Assembly (NCBI RefSeq): GCF_008807015.1
Contig: NZ_CP031700.1
Coordinates: forward strand, 496,001 to 560,000
Direction of reading: 5' to 3'
DNA from: Neisseria zalophi
Lineage (GTDB): Bacteria > Pseudomonadota > Gammaproteobacteria > Burkholderiales > Neisseriaceae
Length of the DNA: 64,000 nt
The position numbers and the translations under genes were made by a program. Positions 29,038 through 39,084 of this stretch are shown here, one piece after another. How positions within the stretch are numbered: position 1 is the first letter of the stretch; every line of letters starts with the position of its first letter. Under the pieces are notes generated by a model. The model did no database searches, had not been told where the DNA came from, and saw only the letters and a program-made list of their open reading frames with translations.

Positions 29038-30180
29038 ATGTTGTATTTGATTACGGGCGTTCCGGGTAGCGGCAAAACATTAAAAATGATATCGGATTTA
29101 ATGAACCGTAAAGACCTGAAAGACAGACCCTTGTATTTGGACGGCATACCAGAAGTAAAAGGCGATATTATTCCGAATCTGCCGATACCAGAGGGCGAAA
29201 GTATGCAGACGTGGCACAAATGGGCACCGACTGGCGCAATACTGGTCATAGATGAATGCCAACGCGTATTCAGACCACGCCCAAGCGGTTCAAAAGTACC
29301 CGACTACGTGGCCGAATTGGAAACACACCGCCATAAAGGACTAGATATATTTTTGCTGACACAACACCCCCGACTAATTGATATCAACGTTAGAAGCCTG
29401 ATAGGTCATCATTGCCATATCAGCAAGACTAATCTGGGCGTTAGGCGTATGTTGGAATGGGAAAGTTGTGGCGATCCGACAAGCAAGGCCAGCGTACAAA
29501 GTGCCGTAAAAAGCGTTTATACGTTGGATAAAAAAGCATTTGGCGTGTACAAGTCGGCCGAAGAGCATACGAAAATCAATACAAAACTTAGTCGCGTTGT
29601 TTATATTACGCCCGTTGTGTTATTGGTTATCATCGCCGCGGCATGGTATCTATATAGCAGTTGGCAAGGATACACAAGCGAAGAAAGCGCGGCACAAGTT
29701 GCCGCGGAAGCGGCAAGCCCCGTTGGGGGTGCGGCGGTGGCGGCTCCTGCCGCAAACGACGCAAGCACGGCGGGGCAGTACCCGCCGACGGCAGCCAGTG
29801 AACCGGTTACTAAGCCTCATTTGACCGAAGACGATTACAAGCCTGTTATAGACGGCCAGCCGTGGACTGCACCAATATACAACAGTCTTAATAAAAACAT
29901 ACAGACAATGCCGTATCCTGCGGCCTGCGTGAAGAATGGCGACAGATGCACCTGTTATACAGACCAAGCGACGCCGATTAAAGGCATGGATAAAGCTATG
30001 TGTATTGATTACGTTGATAACGGTATATACAATCCGTATAAACAAACGTTAGAAAACAGTGTTTCAGCGGATATTCAACCGCCTGTTCAGCCATCTAATC
30101 AGGTAGCAACATTAGGCGGAAAGAGCCCGTCTAGTTTGATGTATGACGGTTATGTTGAAGCGGGGGAACAATTTAGATAA
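29038..30180 (+). CDS. zot: Zot-family phage assembly ATPase (pI)
   Basis: 380 residues. Walker A G-V-P-G-S-G-K-T (7-14), Walker B A-I-L-V-I-D-E-C-Q-R (about 76-85) and the LLTQHP motif (about 112-117) of the zonular occludens toxin/pI family. A transmembrane helix (about 188-205; PVVLLVIIAAAWYLY) separates the cytoplasmic ATPase from a periplasmic part rich in alanine and serine with a C-terminal cysteine cluster. In filamentous phages this protein drives virion extrusion. Translation start has AAAGGAA upstream. Confidence 0.9.
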   Translation: MLYLITGVPGSGKTLKMISDLMNRKDLKDRPLYLDGIPEVKGDIIPNLPIPEGESMQTWHKWAPTGAILVIDECQRVFRPRPSGSKVPDYVAELETHRHKGLDIFLLTQHPRLIDINVRSLIGHHCHISKTNLGVRRMLEWESCGDPTSKASVQSAVKSVYTLDKKAFGVYKSAEEHTKINTKLSRVVYITPVVLLVIIAAAWYLYSSWQGYTSEESAAQVAAEAASPVGGAAVAAPAANDASTAGQYPPTAASEPVTKPHLTEDDYKPVIDGQPWTAPIYNSLNKNIQTMPYPAACVKNGDRCTCYTDQATPIKGMDKAMCIDYVDNGIYNPYKQTLENSVSADIQPPVQPSNQVATLGGKSPSSLMYDGYVEAGEQFR

Positions 30181-30188
30181 GGGGTAGT

Positions 30189-30353
30189 ATGGTTCTTGAG
30201 ATTGTTGTTGGCGGGGTGATACTTTATGTTTTGTTTAAATGGTTCAATGAATTTGGTATTTTGAAAGTTTTAAAAGAACTTTTGATAGGTGCAATATACT
30301 TTCTCATTGTAGCTGTGATTTTATATTTAGTTTATTACCTCTATAACGCCTAA
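30189..30353 (+). CDS. Small phage membrane protein (54 residues)
   Basis: Reads M-V-L-E-I-V-V-G-G-V at the start and ends L-Y-N-A. Two hydrophobic stretches (about 5-17 and 31-51) separated by a short basic segment; a two-pass membrane protein. GGGG lies three to eight bases upstream of the ATG. It follows zot by eight bases and ends at the start of the structured non-coding region. Unknown function. Confidence 0.55.
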   Translation: MVLEIVVGGVILYVLFKWFNEFGILKVLKELLIGAIYFLIVAVILYLVYYLYNA

Positions 30354-30726
30354 CCAAGTCAAGGGGAGAATGTCTGTAAACGATTGTAATGACGAAGTCT
30401 TTATAATCGTTTATAGATACCCCTTGACGCCCCGCCCCCTCAAATACGCTCCCTGCTGCACCCGCGGCATACTTGCTGCGGGGGCTGCCACACGGCGAGT
30501 GCGGGGTATGGGGTAGCACCCCATAAAAGCGAAGCATTAAGCCCTGATAAATTCAAAACGGATATATCAGGGCTTAGTGTTTGACGAAATGCTAAGTACT
30601 GCCCCCGACTTCGTAAGTACGGCCAATGTTAAAGCATGTAGCAAAGATTGAAGCGGGGGCGATTAACAAAAAGAAAGTTTGAACACTATCTAAGGCAAAA
30701 AGCCTGTATTCATAAGGTAAAGCAAT
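30354..30726 (+). ncRNA. Structured non-coding region upstream of the Piv recombinase (origin and/or bridge RNA candidate)
   Basis: 370 bases without a gene, packed with inverted repeats. The first (30358-30428) pairs GTCAAGGGG with CCCCTTGAC and, inside it, TAAACGATT with AATCGTTTA. The next is TATGGGG / CCCCATA (30507-30525). Then comes AAGCCCTGATA / TATCAGGGCTT (30539-30575, eleven perfect pairs). The last is GCCCCCGACTTC / GAAGCGGGGGC (30601-30660) with one bulge. Filamentous phages keep their origin and packaging hairpin in such a gap; IS110-group recombinases have a bridge RNA encoded upstream. Both may be here. The ncRNA call is a hypothesis. Confidence 0.4.
30419..30428. repeat. ACCCCTTGAC copy, right side
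   Basis: Second copy of the ten-base sequence at 24502; here it forms the right arm of the hairpin 30358-30428. Confidence 0.4.
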
Positions 30727-31668
30727 ATGTACTTAGGAATTGACGTAAGCAAAGCAACGATAGACTGCTGTCTGATATCAGGCGGCATTTTTTTTGATCG
30801 CCGTTTTACAAACAACACAAGCGGATACAGGAAGCTGAAAGAATGGTTAGACGGCCACAAAGCAACCGAAACGCTGCATTGCTGCTGCGAAGCAACAGGA
30901 ACCTATTACGAAGCATTGGCGGAATATCTATGCTGTTATTACAAAATGAGTGTAGAGAACCCAAGAAAAATAAAAGGTTTCGGCTCGGCGGTTCTGCAAA
31001 GAAGCAAAACGGATAAACAAGACGCCAAACTGATTGCCCAATACTGCAAAGCCATGACTCCTGAAGCATGGCAGCAGCAGTCACCGGAACAAAAACAGTT
31101 GCAAGAGTTAACCCGCTATATTGCCCGTATAAAAAAACAACGTGCATCAGAAAGTACAAAACTACAGGCAGCCTCAAGTCATATCAGGCCGCATATTAAA
31201 GAAACGATCCAATATTTAGACAGTCTGATAACCAAGCTAAAAAAAGAACTGCAAAACTTTTACAGGCAGAATAAGGAATATCAGAAAAACCGCCAACGCC
31301 TGAAAACGATAACGGGTATAGGCGATAGCGCGGCTTCGGTATTGCTCGCGACCATAACGAACAGGTTTCAAAACGCTGGGCAATTGGTCGCCTATTTAGG
31401 ACTTGACCCGCGCAAGCACCAATCAGGCACAAGCGTTAATGGTAGAAGCCGCATATCGAAAGTAGGGAAATCAGATATACGGGCTTCCCTGTATATGCCG
31501 GCTATGGTTGCGTATCGGATGAACGCCTTTCCTGACTTTATAGGCCGTCTGAAAGCAAAGGGGAAGCCGCCGAAGTTAATCATTGTTGCAATAATGCGGA
31601 AATTGGTAGTTATTGCGTTTCACCTGCTGAAAAACCAAACGGAATATGACAAAAGCCGTTACAAATAA
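30727..31668 (+). CDS. piv: IS110-family transposase / Piv-like recombinase of the prophage
   Basis: 313 residues. The RuvC-like DEDD catalytic set is intact: D6 (GIDVSKA), E55 (CCEATGTY), D97 and D100 (SKTDKQDAKLI). The C-terminal Transposase_20 domain has LKTITGIGDSAASVLLATI (about 196-214) and the serine-bearing YLGLDPRKHQSGTS ... ISKVGKSDIR region. Neisserial filamentous phages are known to carry such PivNM genes for insertion. It ends the phage block. An uptake sequence lies inside the gene (31542-31553), encoding part of I-G-R-L-K. Confidence 0.9.
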   Translation: MYLGIDVSKATIDCCLISGGIFFDRRFTNNTSGYRKLKEWLDGHKATETLHCCCEATGTYYEALAEYLCCYYKMSVENPRKIKGFGSAVLQRSKTDKQDAKLIAQYCKAMTPEAWQQQSPEQKQLQELTRYIARIKKQRASESTKLQAASSHIRPHIKETIQYLDSLITKLKKELQNFYRQNKEYQKNRQRLKTITGIGDSAASVLLATITNRFQNAGQLVAYLGLDPRKHQSGTSVNGRSRISKVGKSDIRASLYMPAMVAYRMNAFPDFIGRLKAKGKPPKLIIVAIMRKLVVIAFHLLKNQTEYDKSRYK

Positions 31669-31822
31669 ATAACATAGCTTAACAATGATATATGCAAAAA
31701 CACCCCGGAAAGGCAGGGTGTGTGGCGATTATTGCCATTTGAATACACAAACGGCATTGACAATACAATACACTATCTTTGCTATACAATACCGTACCAT
31801 TCAAACCATAACTTCAAATCAA

Positions 31823-32401
31823 ATGATAAATAAAAACCGACATGCCAAACACCAAAACCAAGTCCGTATTATTGGTGGAACGCATCGGGGCAGGAAACTG
31901 CACTTTAGCGATGCCGACGGTTTGCGCCCTACGCCGGATAGTGTGCGCGAACGCCTATTTAACTGGTTGGGGCAGGATTTAACCGGGCAGGCAGTGTTGG
32001 ATTTATTTGCAGGCAGCGGGGCTTTGGGCTTGGAAGCGGCTTCGCGCGGGGCGCGTTCGACGGTATTGGTGGAGCGTAACCGCCAAACTGCGCAAGTGAT
32101 TAGAGAGAATATCCGCCAATTAGGTGTGGGGCAGGTTGAAGTAGCGGCTGCCGACGGTTTGGCGTATTTGCAGCAAGGGGGTGGCCGTTTTGATACGGTT
32201 TTTTTGGATCCGCCGTTTAATTGGCAGCAGTGGCCTGAATTGTGGGCGGTGCTTCAAGGCCGTCTGAATGAGCGGGCTATGGTGTATTTGGAAGCGGGGG
32301 TGCTGCCGCAACTGCCTGAGTGGTTGGAAGTATATCGGGAAGGCAAGGCAGGAAAAAGCCGGTTTGTTTTGGCGGTTTATCAGCCGGAAGCAGAAGCTTA
32401 A
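31823..32401 (+). CDS. rsmD: 16S rRNA m2G966 methyltransferase RsmD
   Basis: 192 residues from ATG 31823; the frame runs upstream to 31685 but that part has no conserved sequence and no good ribosome site. It methylates a guanine (G966 in E. coli numbering) of 16S rRNA. Family motifs: VRIIGGTHRGRKL (about 13-25), RPTPDSVRERLFNWL (about 34-48), the SAM loop LDLFAGSGALGLEA (about 58-71) and the catalytic F-L-D-P-P-F (about 125-130). It is the right neighbour of the prophage. An uptake sequence lies within the coding region. Confidence 0.93.
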   Translation: MINKNRHAKHQNQVRIIGGTHRGRKLHFSDADGLRPTPDSVRERLFNWLGQDLTGQAVLDLFAGSGALGLEAASRGARSTVLVERNRQTAQVIRENIRQLGVGQVEVAAADGLAYLQQGGGRFDTVFLDPPFNWQQWPELWAVLQGRLNERAMVYLEAGVLPQLPEWLEVYREGKAGKSRFVLAVYQPEAEA

Positions 32402-32424
32402 TGGTTTGCTATTCCGGTGTTACG

Positions 32425-32862
32425 TTATTCCGCTAATACGACATATTTCCCTTCAAATTCGGCAACTTTTATATCGTTGCTAAACAATGTGCAGGTGATA
32501 TGAATTTTGCCTTTACCGCGCGCGGTTAACATGGCGCTGCATTGCGCCCATGCTTCGGGGTCGGTTTTTTCGCAAACGGCGGTTAAATCGCCTCGGGCAG
32601 GTTTTAAATAACGGATATGGCTCTCCTGAATCACGATTTTGCCGTGATATTCCGGGTAATTAAGATGTACCAACGACCAGCCGCATAGTGTTGCCAACAT
32701 CACAATACTGCCGCCGAACACGGTGTGATGGTGGTTGCAATTGGCGGCGATGGGTGCTAGTAGGCCAACCCTTTCGGTTTCTGCTTCGGCAACGCTGAAT
32801 TGTAAAGCGGCGGAAGCGGGAATATTACGGTGAAGGAAAGCTTGTAGTTTGGTAGGTGTCAT
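32425..32862 (-). CDS. YiiD_C-type thioesterase
   Basis: 145 residues, a single hot-dog-fold domain. The sequence ...NHHHTVFGGSIVMLATLCGWSLVHL (about 43-67) is the signature of the YiiD C-terminal thioesterase family, and a basic strand pair follows (VIQESHIRYLKPARGD). Family members hydrolyse acyl-CoA-type thioesters; the substrate here is unknown. It is convergent with rsmD and separated by 23 bases. Confidence 0.8.
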   Translation of the reverse strand: MTPTKLQAFLHRNIPASAALQFSVAEAETERVGLLAPIAANCNHHHTVFGGSIVMLATLCGWSLVHLNYPEYHGKIVIQESHIRYLKPARGDLTAVCEKTDPEAWAQCSAMLTARGKGKIHITCTLFSNDIKVAEFEGKYVVLAE

Positions 32863-32934
32863 AATACGATTGTTGAAATCGGTGAAAAGCCGATTATATA
32901 GCAGGGCGTATTACTACGCCGCTTTATTAATAAT

Positions 32935-32978
32935 ATATCGATAGGCCGTCTGAAATCTTTCAGACGGCCTATCGATAT
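32935..32978. terminator. Extended uptake-sequence hairpin
   Basis: ATATCGATAGGCCGTCTGAAA pairs with its full complement, giving 21 base pairs and a two-base loop; the longest uptake-type palindrome seen in the window. It lies between the thioesterase start and the thiC leader. Confidence 0.7.
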
Positions 32979-33065
32979 TATCGGGACAAATGCTTTTATC
33001 GCAATGTGTATAAATGTTTTGGTATATTGTTTTTTGTAATTCAATGTGGTTGGCTCGGATTTCTT

Positions 33066-33074
33066 TGTTATAAT
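33066..33074 (+). promoter_or_regulatory. Extended -10 promoter of the thiC leader
   Basis: TGTTATAAT fits the extended -10 pattern TGnTATAAT exactly, about 15 bases before the first riboswitch helix. The -35 region is weak, as usual for extended -10 promoters. Confidence 0.6.
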
Positions 33075-33086
33075 GATCTGAACGAA

Positions 33087-33166
33087 ACAGGGGTGCTGCA
33101 TGGGTTGACCAATGCGGCTGAGAATCACCCTTATACCCGATCAAGGTAATGCTTGCGTGGGAAGAT
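33087..33166 (+). promoter_or_regulatory. TPP riboswitch
   Basis: The conserved thiamine pyrophosphate aptamer: GGGGTGC, then CTGAGA (33118-33123), ACCC, the GATC ... GGTAATGC core and GCGTGGGAAG. It lies about 95 bases before the thiC start, inside a leader that ends in the hairpin at 33224-33260. High TPP is expected to lower thiC expression. Confidence 0.92.
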
Positions 33167-33223
33167 TTCAGCGTTCATTATGGTTTTCAGGCAGTTTGCA
33201 AGTATATAGTCTGAAAAAACACG

Positions 33224-35135
<1,912 letters not shown>

Positions 35136-35148
35136 TGTGTGAAGTTTA

Positions 35149-35184
35149 CAGGCCGTCTGAATCTGAATATTTTCAGACGGCCTG
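35149..35184. terminator. Uptake-sequence hairpin after thiC
   Basis: CAGGCCGTCTGAA and TTCAGACGGCCTG inverted, 14 bases past the thiC stop. It lies inside the thiamine cluster and could lower read-through into thiO. Confidence 0.65.
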
Positions 35185-35303
35185 ATAAATTGCGCCGGTA
35201 CGTATCCGAATGCATGTCAACATAATATGCGTCAAGCCTTAATCTATTTGTTGTGATGGGCAGCGGCAATGGCCGGCCAATAAAAATGAAAAAAGGAACC
35301 ATC

Positions 35304-36398
35304 ATGAAACCCTATCAGGTAGCGATTGCCGGCGGCGGTCTGCTCGGACGGCTGACGGCATGGCGCTTGGCGGAACAAGGTATCCGCACGGTATTGTATG
35401 ATGCCGGATCACCTACCGGTGAAAACAGCGCGGCTTATGTGGCCGCAGCGATGTTGGCCCCTGCTGCGGAAGCGGTAGACGGGGCGCCTGAAGTCATCGC
35501 ATTGGGATACAGCAGCCTCAAATTGTGGCGGCAGTATCTGAAACGCATCAACAGCCCGGTTTTTTTTCAGGAAAACGGCAGTCTGATTGTTTGGCATAAC
35601 CAAGATGCCGCCCTCAAAAACCGCTTTTTGCAACACTTAGAGCGCGCCCATAACGGCATGCAGCCTGCGCAACAATGGTCGGCCGACGATATTGCCCGCA
35701 ATGAACCGCAATTGGGCGGGCGCTTCAGCCAAGGCTTGTTTCTGCCCGAAGAAGGGCAGCTCGACAACCGCCAAACCATCGCCGCCTTAGCAGAAGCCGC
35801 ACAACAGGCCGGTGTCGATTGCCGTTGGCATGCGCCTGTTGATAACCTTGACGAGCTTCATGCGCAGGCCGATTGGGTGATTGATTGCCGCGGTATCGGT
35901 GCGCGGCAGGCGTGGAACCAAAGCGGCGGCACCCGTTTGCGCGGTATCCGTGGCGAAGTAGCCCGCGTGATAGCGCCCGAAGTGAAACTTAACCGCCCCG
36001 TCCGCCTGTTGCATCCGCGTTATCCTTTGTATGTTTGCCCGAAAGAAAACGGCCTGTATGTGATTGGTGCGACTCAGATTGACAGTGAAGACGACAGCCC
36101 GGTTTCGGTACGCAGCAGCTTGGAATTATTTTCGGCTTTATATGCCGTTCATCCGGCTTTCGGTGAGGGAAGGGTTTTGGAAACCAATGTCGGTTTACGC
36201 CCGACGCTGGTACACGACCGCCCTGAAATCCGCTGTCATGCCGAAAAACAGTTAATCGAAGCAAACGGTTTGTTCCGGCATGGCTTTATGATTTCGCCGT
36301 CGGTGGCCGAAGCGGTGGTAGAAACCGTTTCCGGCGTGCTTGGCGGCAACCGCCCCGAAACAGCAGGTGAGCTGCCGGTGCTTTATTGCGGTAACTGA
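35304..36398 (+). CDS. thiO: FAD-dependent glycine oxidase ThiO
   Basis: 364 residues from ATG 35304 (AAAAGGAA upstream); an in-frame ATG at 35253 is less likely. Oxidises glycine to the imine that ThiG needs for the thiazole. N-terminal Rossmann motif VAIAGGGLLGRLTAWRLAE (about 6-24); D-amino-acid-oxidase-type C-terminal segment with GLRPTLVHDRPEI and the FAD-binding G-F-M-I-S-P region. Its place between thiC and thiS supports the assignment over other DAO-family oxidases. Confidence 0.9.
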   Translation: MKPYQVAIAGGGLLGRLTAWRLAEQGIRTVLYDAGSPTGENSAAYVAAAMLAPAAEAVDGAPEVIALGYSSLKLWRQYLKRINSPVFFQENGSLIVWHNQDAALKNRFLQHLERAHNGMQPAQQWSADDIARNEPQLGGRFSQGLFLPEEGQLDNRQTIAALAEAAQQAGVDCRWHAPVDNLDELHAQADWVIDCRGIGARQAWNQSGGTRLRGIRGEVARVIAPEVKLNRPVRLLHPRYPLYVCPKENGLYVIGATQIDSEDDSPVSVRSSLELFSALYAVHPAFGEGRVLETNVGLRPTLVHDRPEIRCHAEKQLIEANGLFRHGFMISPSVAEAVVETVSGVLGGNRPETAGELPVLYCGN

Positions 36399-36453
36399 AT
36401 TCAATGTGTATGTGAAACATGATGTAAAGGCAATACTGATGTTGAGTGTGATT

Positions 36454-36482
36454 AGCCGTCTGAAAACTTTTCAGACGGCCTT
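36454..36482. terminator. Uptake-sequence hairpin between thiO and thiS
   Basis: AGCCGTCTGAAAA and TTTTCAGACGGCCT inverted, a few dozen bases before thiS. Confidence 0.6.
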
Positions 36483-36538
36483 AGGTGAAGTAATCACTAC
36501 TTTATCGGATTTGCATAATCGTTAAGGAACATTGCGTA

Positions 36539-36733
36539 ATGAATATTCAAATAAACGGCGAAAACCGTCCTTTTAGCGGCGCAACGCTTGCCGAGTGGCT
36601 TAAAGACAATCCGCCGCAAGCACCGTTTGCCGTATCGGTAAACACGATTTTTATCCCTAAGACCCGTTATGCCGAAACCGCATTGAATGAGGGCGACAAA
36701 ATAGAGATTGTCCGTCCGGTGGTGGGCGGATAG
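36539..36733 (+). CDS. thiS: Sulfur carrier protein ThiS
   Basis: 64 residues, ubiquitin-like fold, ending in the required G-G (RPVVGG) that is thiocarboxylated to donate sulfur to the thiazole. The N-terminus MNIQINGENRPF and middle V-S-V-N are typical. It lies between thiO and thiG. Confidence 0.95.
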   Translation: MNIQINGENRPFSGATLAEWLKDNPPQAPFAVSVNTIFIPKTRYAETALNEGDKIEIVRPVVGG

Positions 36734-36861
36734 CCGCTAAGGTAACGGGTGAACAACAAGAGGCCGTCTGAAAAATATTCGGCCGGTTGATATCAAATAT
36801 GAAAACGGAGCAGGGTTGTGAAAAAATATCTGCCTGTATCAGTCTATAAGGAAGCTCAATT

Positions 36862-37662
36862 ATGCTGACTCTATACGGACAAACTTTTTCGTCGCGCTTA
36901 TTATTAGGCACGGCGGCTTATCCTTCTTTGGATATTTTGCGTCAGGCCGTCGGCGTTGCCGAACCGGCCATGATTACCGTTGCGCTGCGCCGTCAGAATA
37001 CGCCTGATGGCAATGGCGGCGGTGCGTTGTGGGCATTGTTGCAGGAAGCGGGCATTCCGCTGCTGCCCAATACTGCCGGCTGTTTGAGTGTGCAGGAAGC
37101 GGTGGCCACCGCGCACATGGCACGCGAATTATTTGAAACCGATTGGGTTAAACTCGAATTAATCGGCAACGACGACACTTTGCAGCCGGATGTTTTCCAA
37201 TTGGTTGAAGCGGCCGATATTTTGATTAAAGAGGGTTTTAAGGTGTTGCCGTATTGCACCGAAGACCTTATCGCCTGCCAACGATTATTAGATGCGGGTT
37301 GTCAGGCATTGATGCCGTGGGCGGCGCCGATCGGCACCGGATTGGGTGCCATAAACGGCTATGCGTTGCGGATGTTACGCGAACGTTTGCCGGATACGCC
37401 ACTGATTGTGGATGCCGGTTTGGGGCTGCCTTCGCATGCTGCGCAAGTGATGGAATGGGGTTTTGACGGTGTATTGCTCAATAGTGCCGTTTCGCGTAGC
37501 GGCAATCCCGTACAGATGGCGCAGGCATTTGCCCAAGGCGTGCAGGCGGGGCGCAATGCTTATGAAGCGGTACCGATGCCGCCCTCAGAGCATACACGTG
37601 CAAGTACGCCGACTGTCGGCCAGCCGTTCTGGCATAGCGATGAATATGGATACACGTCTTAA
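36862..37662 (+). CDS. thiG: Thiazole synthase ThiG
   Basis: 266 residues, TIM-barrel enzyme that joins DXP, dehydroglycine and ThiS sulfur into the thiazole phosphate. Conserved parts: F-S-S-R-L-L-L-G-T-A near 10-19, LPNTAGC (about 73-79), the lysine of TDWVKLELIGND (about 93-104) that forms the imine with DXP, VLPYCTEDL and MPWAAPIGTGLG. C-terminal part runs slightly beyond the barrel. Last gene of the thiamine cluster; thiE and thiD are not in the window. Confidence 0.97.
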   Translation: MLTLYGQTFSSRLLLGTAAYPSLDILRQAVGVAEPAMITVALRRQNTPDGNGGGALWALLQEAGIPLLPNTAGCLSVQEAVATAHMARELFETDWVKLELIGNDDTLQPDVFQLVEAADILIKEGFKVLPYCTEDLIACQRLLDAGCQALMPWAAPIGTGLGAINGYALRMLRERLPDTPLIVDAGLGLPSHAAQVMEWGFDGVLLNSAVSRSGNPVQMAQAFAQGVQAGRNAYEAVPMPPSEHTRASTPTVGQPFWHSDEYGYTS

Positions 37663-37748
37663 TATCAAATCAGGTTTTTGGTTTGAATAAAGGATGTGAA
37701 CCCGTTATCTTAATTTATATTTGTAGATGGTATTTTCAATACAGCCAT

Positions 37749-37788
37749 AAACATGGCCGTCTGAAACTTTTCAGACGGCCATGTTTTT
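37749..37788. terminator. Uptake-sequence hairpin between thiG and the DUF937 gene
   Basis: AAACATGGCCGTCTGAAA and TTTCAGACGGCCATGTTT form a near-perfect stem, followed by TTTT; between convergent genes. Confidence 0.75.
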
Positions 37789-37830
37789 TAATAATGACTG
37801 TTTGGCTTATTGCCGAAATATTAACGGTGT

Positions 37831-39084
37831 TTAACCTTCTACAGTCACTTCCACGCGGCGGCCTTCTACGTCATTACCAATGGCACCGGTAGTATTTTCA
37901 GGTTTACGCAATTCGATATTGGCCGTATCGACACCTTGTGCTTCAAAGAAAGCCTTAACCGCATTGGCACGTTGTTTGGATAATTCGGCATTGGCGGCGG
38001 CGTTACCGGTACTGTCGGCAAAACCGCTGATGACCAGTTTTTTGCCGGCTTTACCCGCTTCAATCACTTCGCCGACAATTTGTTCCGCACCTTCGGCAAT
38101 ATTGTTTTGAGACGTGGCAAAGTAGAATACGGCCATACCGTTTTGATAAACCACACCGGCTTGGTCAGGCGCAATCGCCGGTGCGGATGCGGCAGTATTA
38201 TCCATAGGTGCAGATGCCGTACCGATAATATCTTGCTCGGGCGCGGAAGCAACCGGCTCGATAATATTAGAGGGTTCGGAAGGCATCACGCTGGAAGCGG
38301 TCATTTCCGTATCTAAATCGGATGCGGTGAGTGCATTGGTTTCTTCCGGTACAGATGCGGCCACGTCTGCAGGCGGAACGGGTTGTTCTTGGGTGCTGCA
38401 GCTTTTATAAGCGAATAAAGCCACGAGGGCGGCAATGACCAAGGCAATCCATTTGCCCAAGCCCGAACCTTTGGCTGCCGCCGCGCCGGCCGCATTTGCC
38501 GCAGTGCCGGTAGCCCAGCTGCTCAGTCCGCCGAAAATCCCGCTTAAACTGCCAATGCCGAGCGCAGAAAGCATTCCACTGCTTAGTGTACTTGATAACC
38601 AGCCGTGTTGATTACTTAATACACCGGCCAGTTGGCGTTGGTTTAGATTTTCTGCTTTTACTTTTTTGCTTAACACAGAAAGAACCAGTGGTAACGATAA
38701 CGCCAATAGAGAGCCGGCTGTTGCTTTGGCAATGCCGCTTTCATGGGCGATTTGATCGGAAACATCCGCAGCATTTCCGCTAAACCATACGGGCAGCTTT
38801 TCACGCCCCCATTGCATAATGCTGTCTAATCCGCTGCCACCTTCTTCAACTTGAATTACTGCACGGTTTAAAGGAGTAGATGCTGTACCGGTAAGGGTAT
38901 CGTGTAAGTTTTTCAGATGGGCGGGATCATTACTGATGTGTTTAACCAAACCTGCAACGACGGTGGGCAAAACAATTTTAGTTGCGTGTGTACTGTTTTC
39001 TGCGCTTTCTCCATGTTGAGTAAGAAAACGGCTTAATACGCCGCCCAATTCGTTTTGCAATACATTGCCAAAGTCAGATGACAT
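37831..39084 (-). CDS. DUF937 - transmembrane - OmpA fusion protein
   Basis: 417 residues. The N-terminal part (about 1-185) is a DUF937-type bundle (VLQNELGGVLSRFLTQHG, PTVVAGLVKHIS). One transmembrane helix (about 210-226; WIALVIAALVALFAY) and a proline/alanine/serine-rich linker follow. The C-terminal part (about 300-417) is an OmpA-type peptidoglycan-binding domain with VISGFADSTGNAAANAELSKQRANAV. This implies a cytoplasmic N-terminus and a periplasmic C-terminus anchored to the wall. Role unknown. Confidence 0.82.
   Translation of the reverse strand: MSSDFGNVLQNELGGVLSRFLTQHGESAENSTHATKIVLPTVVAGLVKHISNDPAHLKNLHDTLTGTASTPLNRAVIQVEEGGSGLDSIMQWGREKLPVWFSGNAADVSDQIAHESGIAKATAGSLLALSLPLVLSVLSKKVKAENLNQRQLAGVLSNQHGWLSSTLSSGMLSALGIGSLSGIFGGLSSWATGTAANAAGAAAAKGSGLGKWIALVIAALVALFAYKSCSTQEQPVPPADVAASVPEETNALTASDLDTEMTASSVMPSEPSNIIEPVASAPEQDIIGTASAPMDNTAASAPAIAPDQAGVVYQNGMAVFYFATSQNNIAEGAEQIVGEVIEAGKAGKKLVISGFADSTGNAAANAELSKQRANAVKAFFEAQGVDTANIELRKPENTTGAIGNDVEGRRVEVTVEG

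Larger units (their letters stand above)
24498..31706 (+). mobile_element. Filamentous (inovirus) prophage of the neisserial TspB/Zot type
   Basis: All genes run rightward in inovirus order: two small genes, Rep, a possible ssDNA-binding protein, major coat, a small membrane protein, a TspB-type attachment protein, a DUF2523/pVI-like protein, Zot (pI), a small membrane protein, a structured non-coding region, then a Piv/IS110-type recombinase. This matches the neisserial Nf/MDA phages as known. The limits are approximate: AAACACCCC occurs at 24498-24506 and again at 31698-31706, just outside the outermost genes, but the repeat is only nine bases. Flanking genes are topA and rsmD. Confidence 0.8.

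Noticed and set aside
31685..31822. Upstream extension of rsmD
   Set aside because: It overlaps the phage end and is repetitive; the conserved part starts after 31823.
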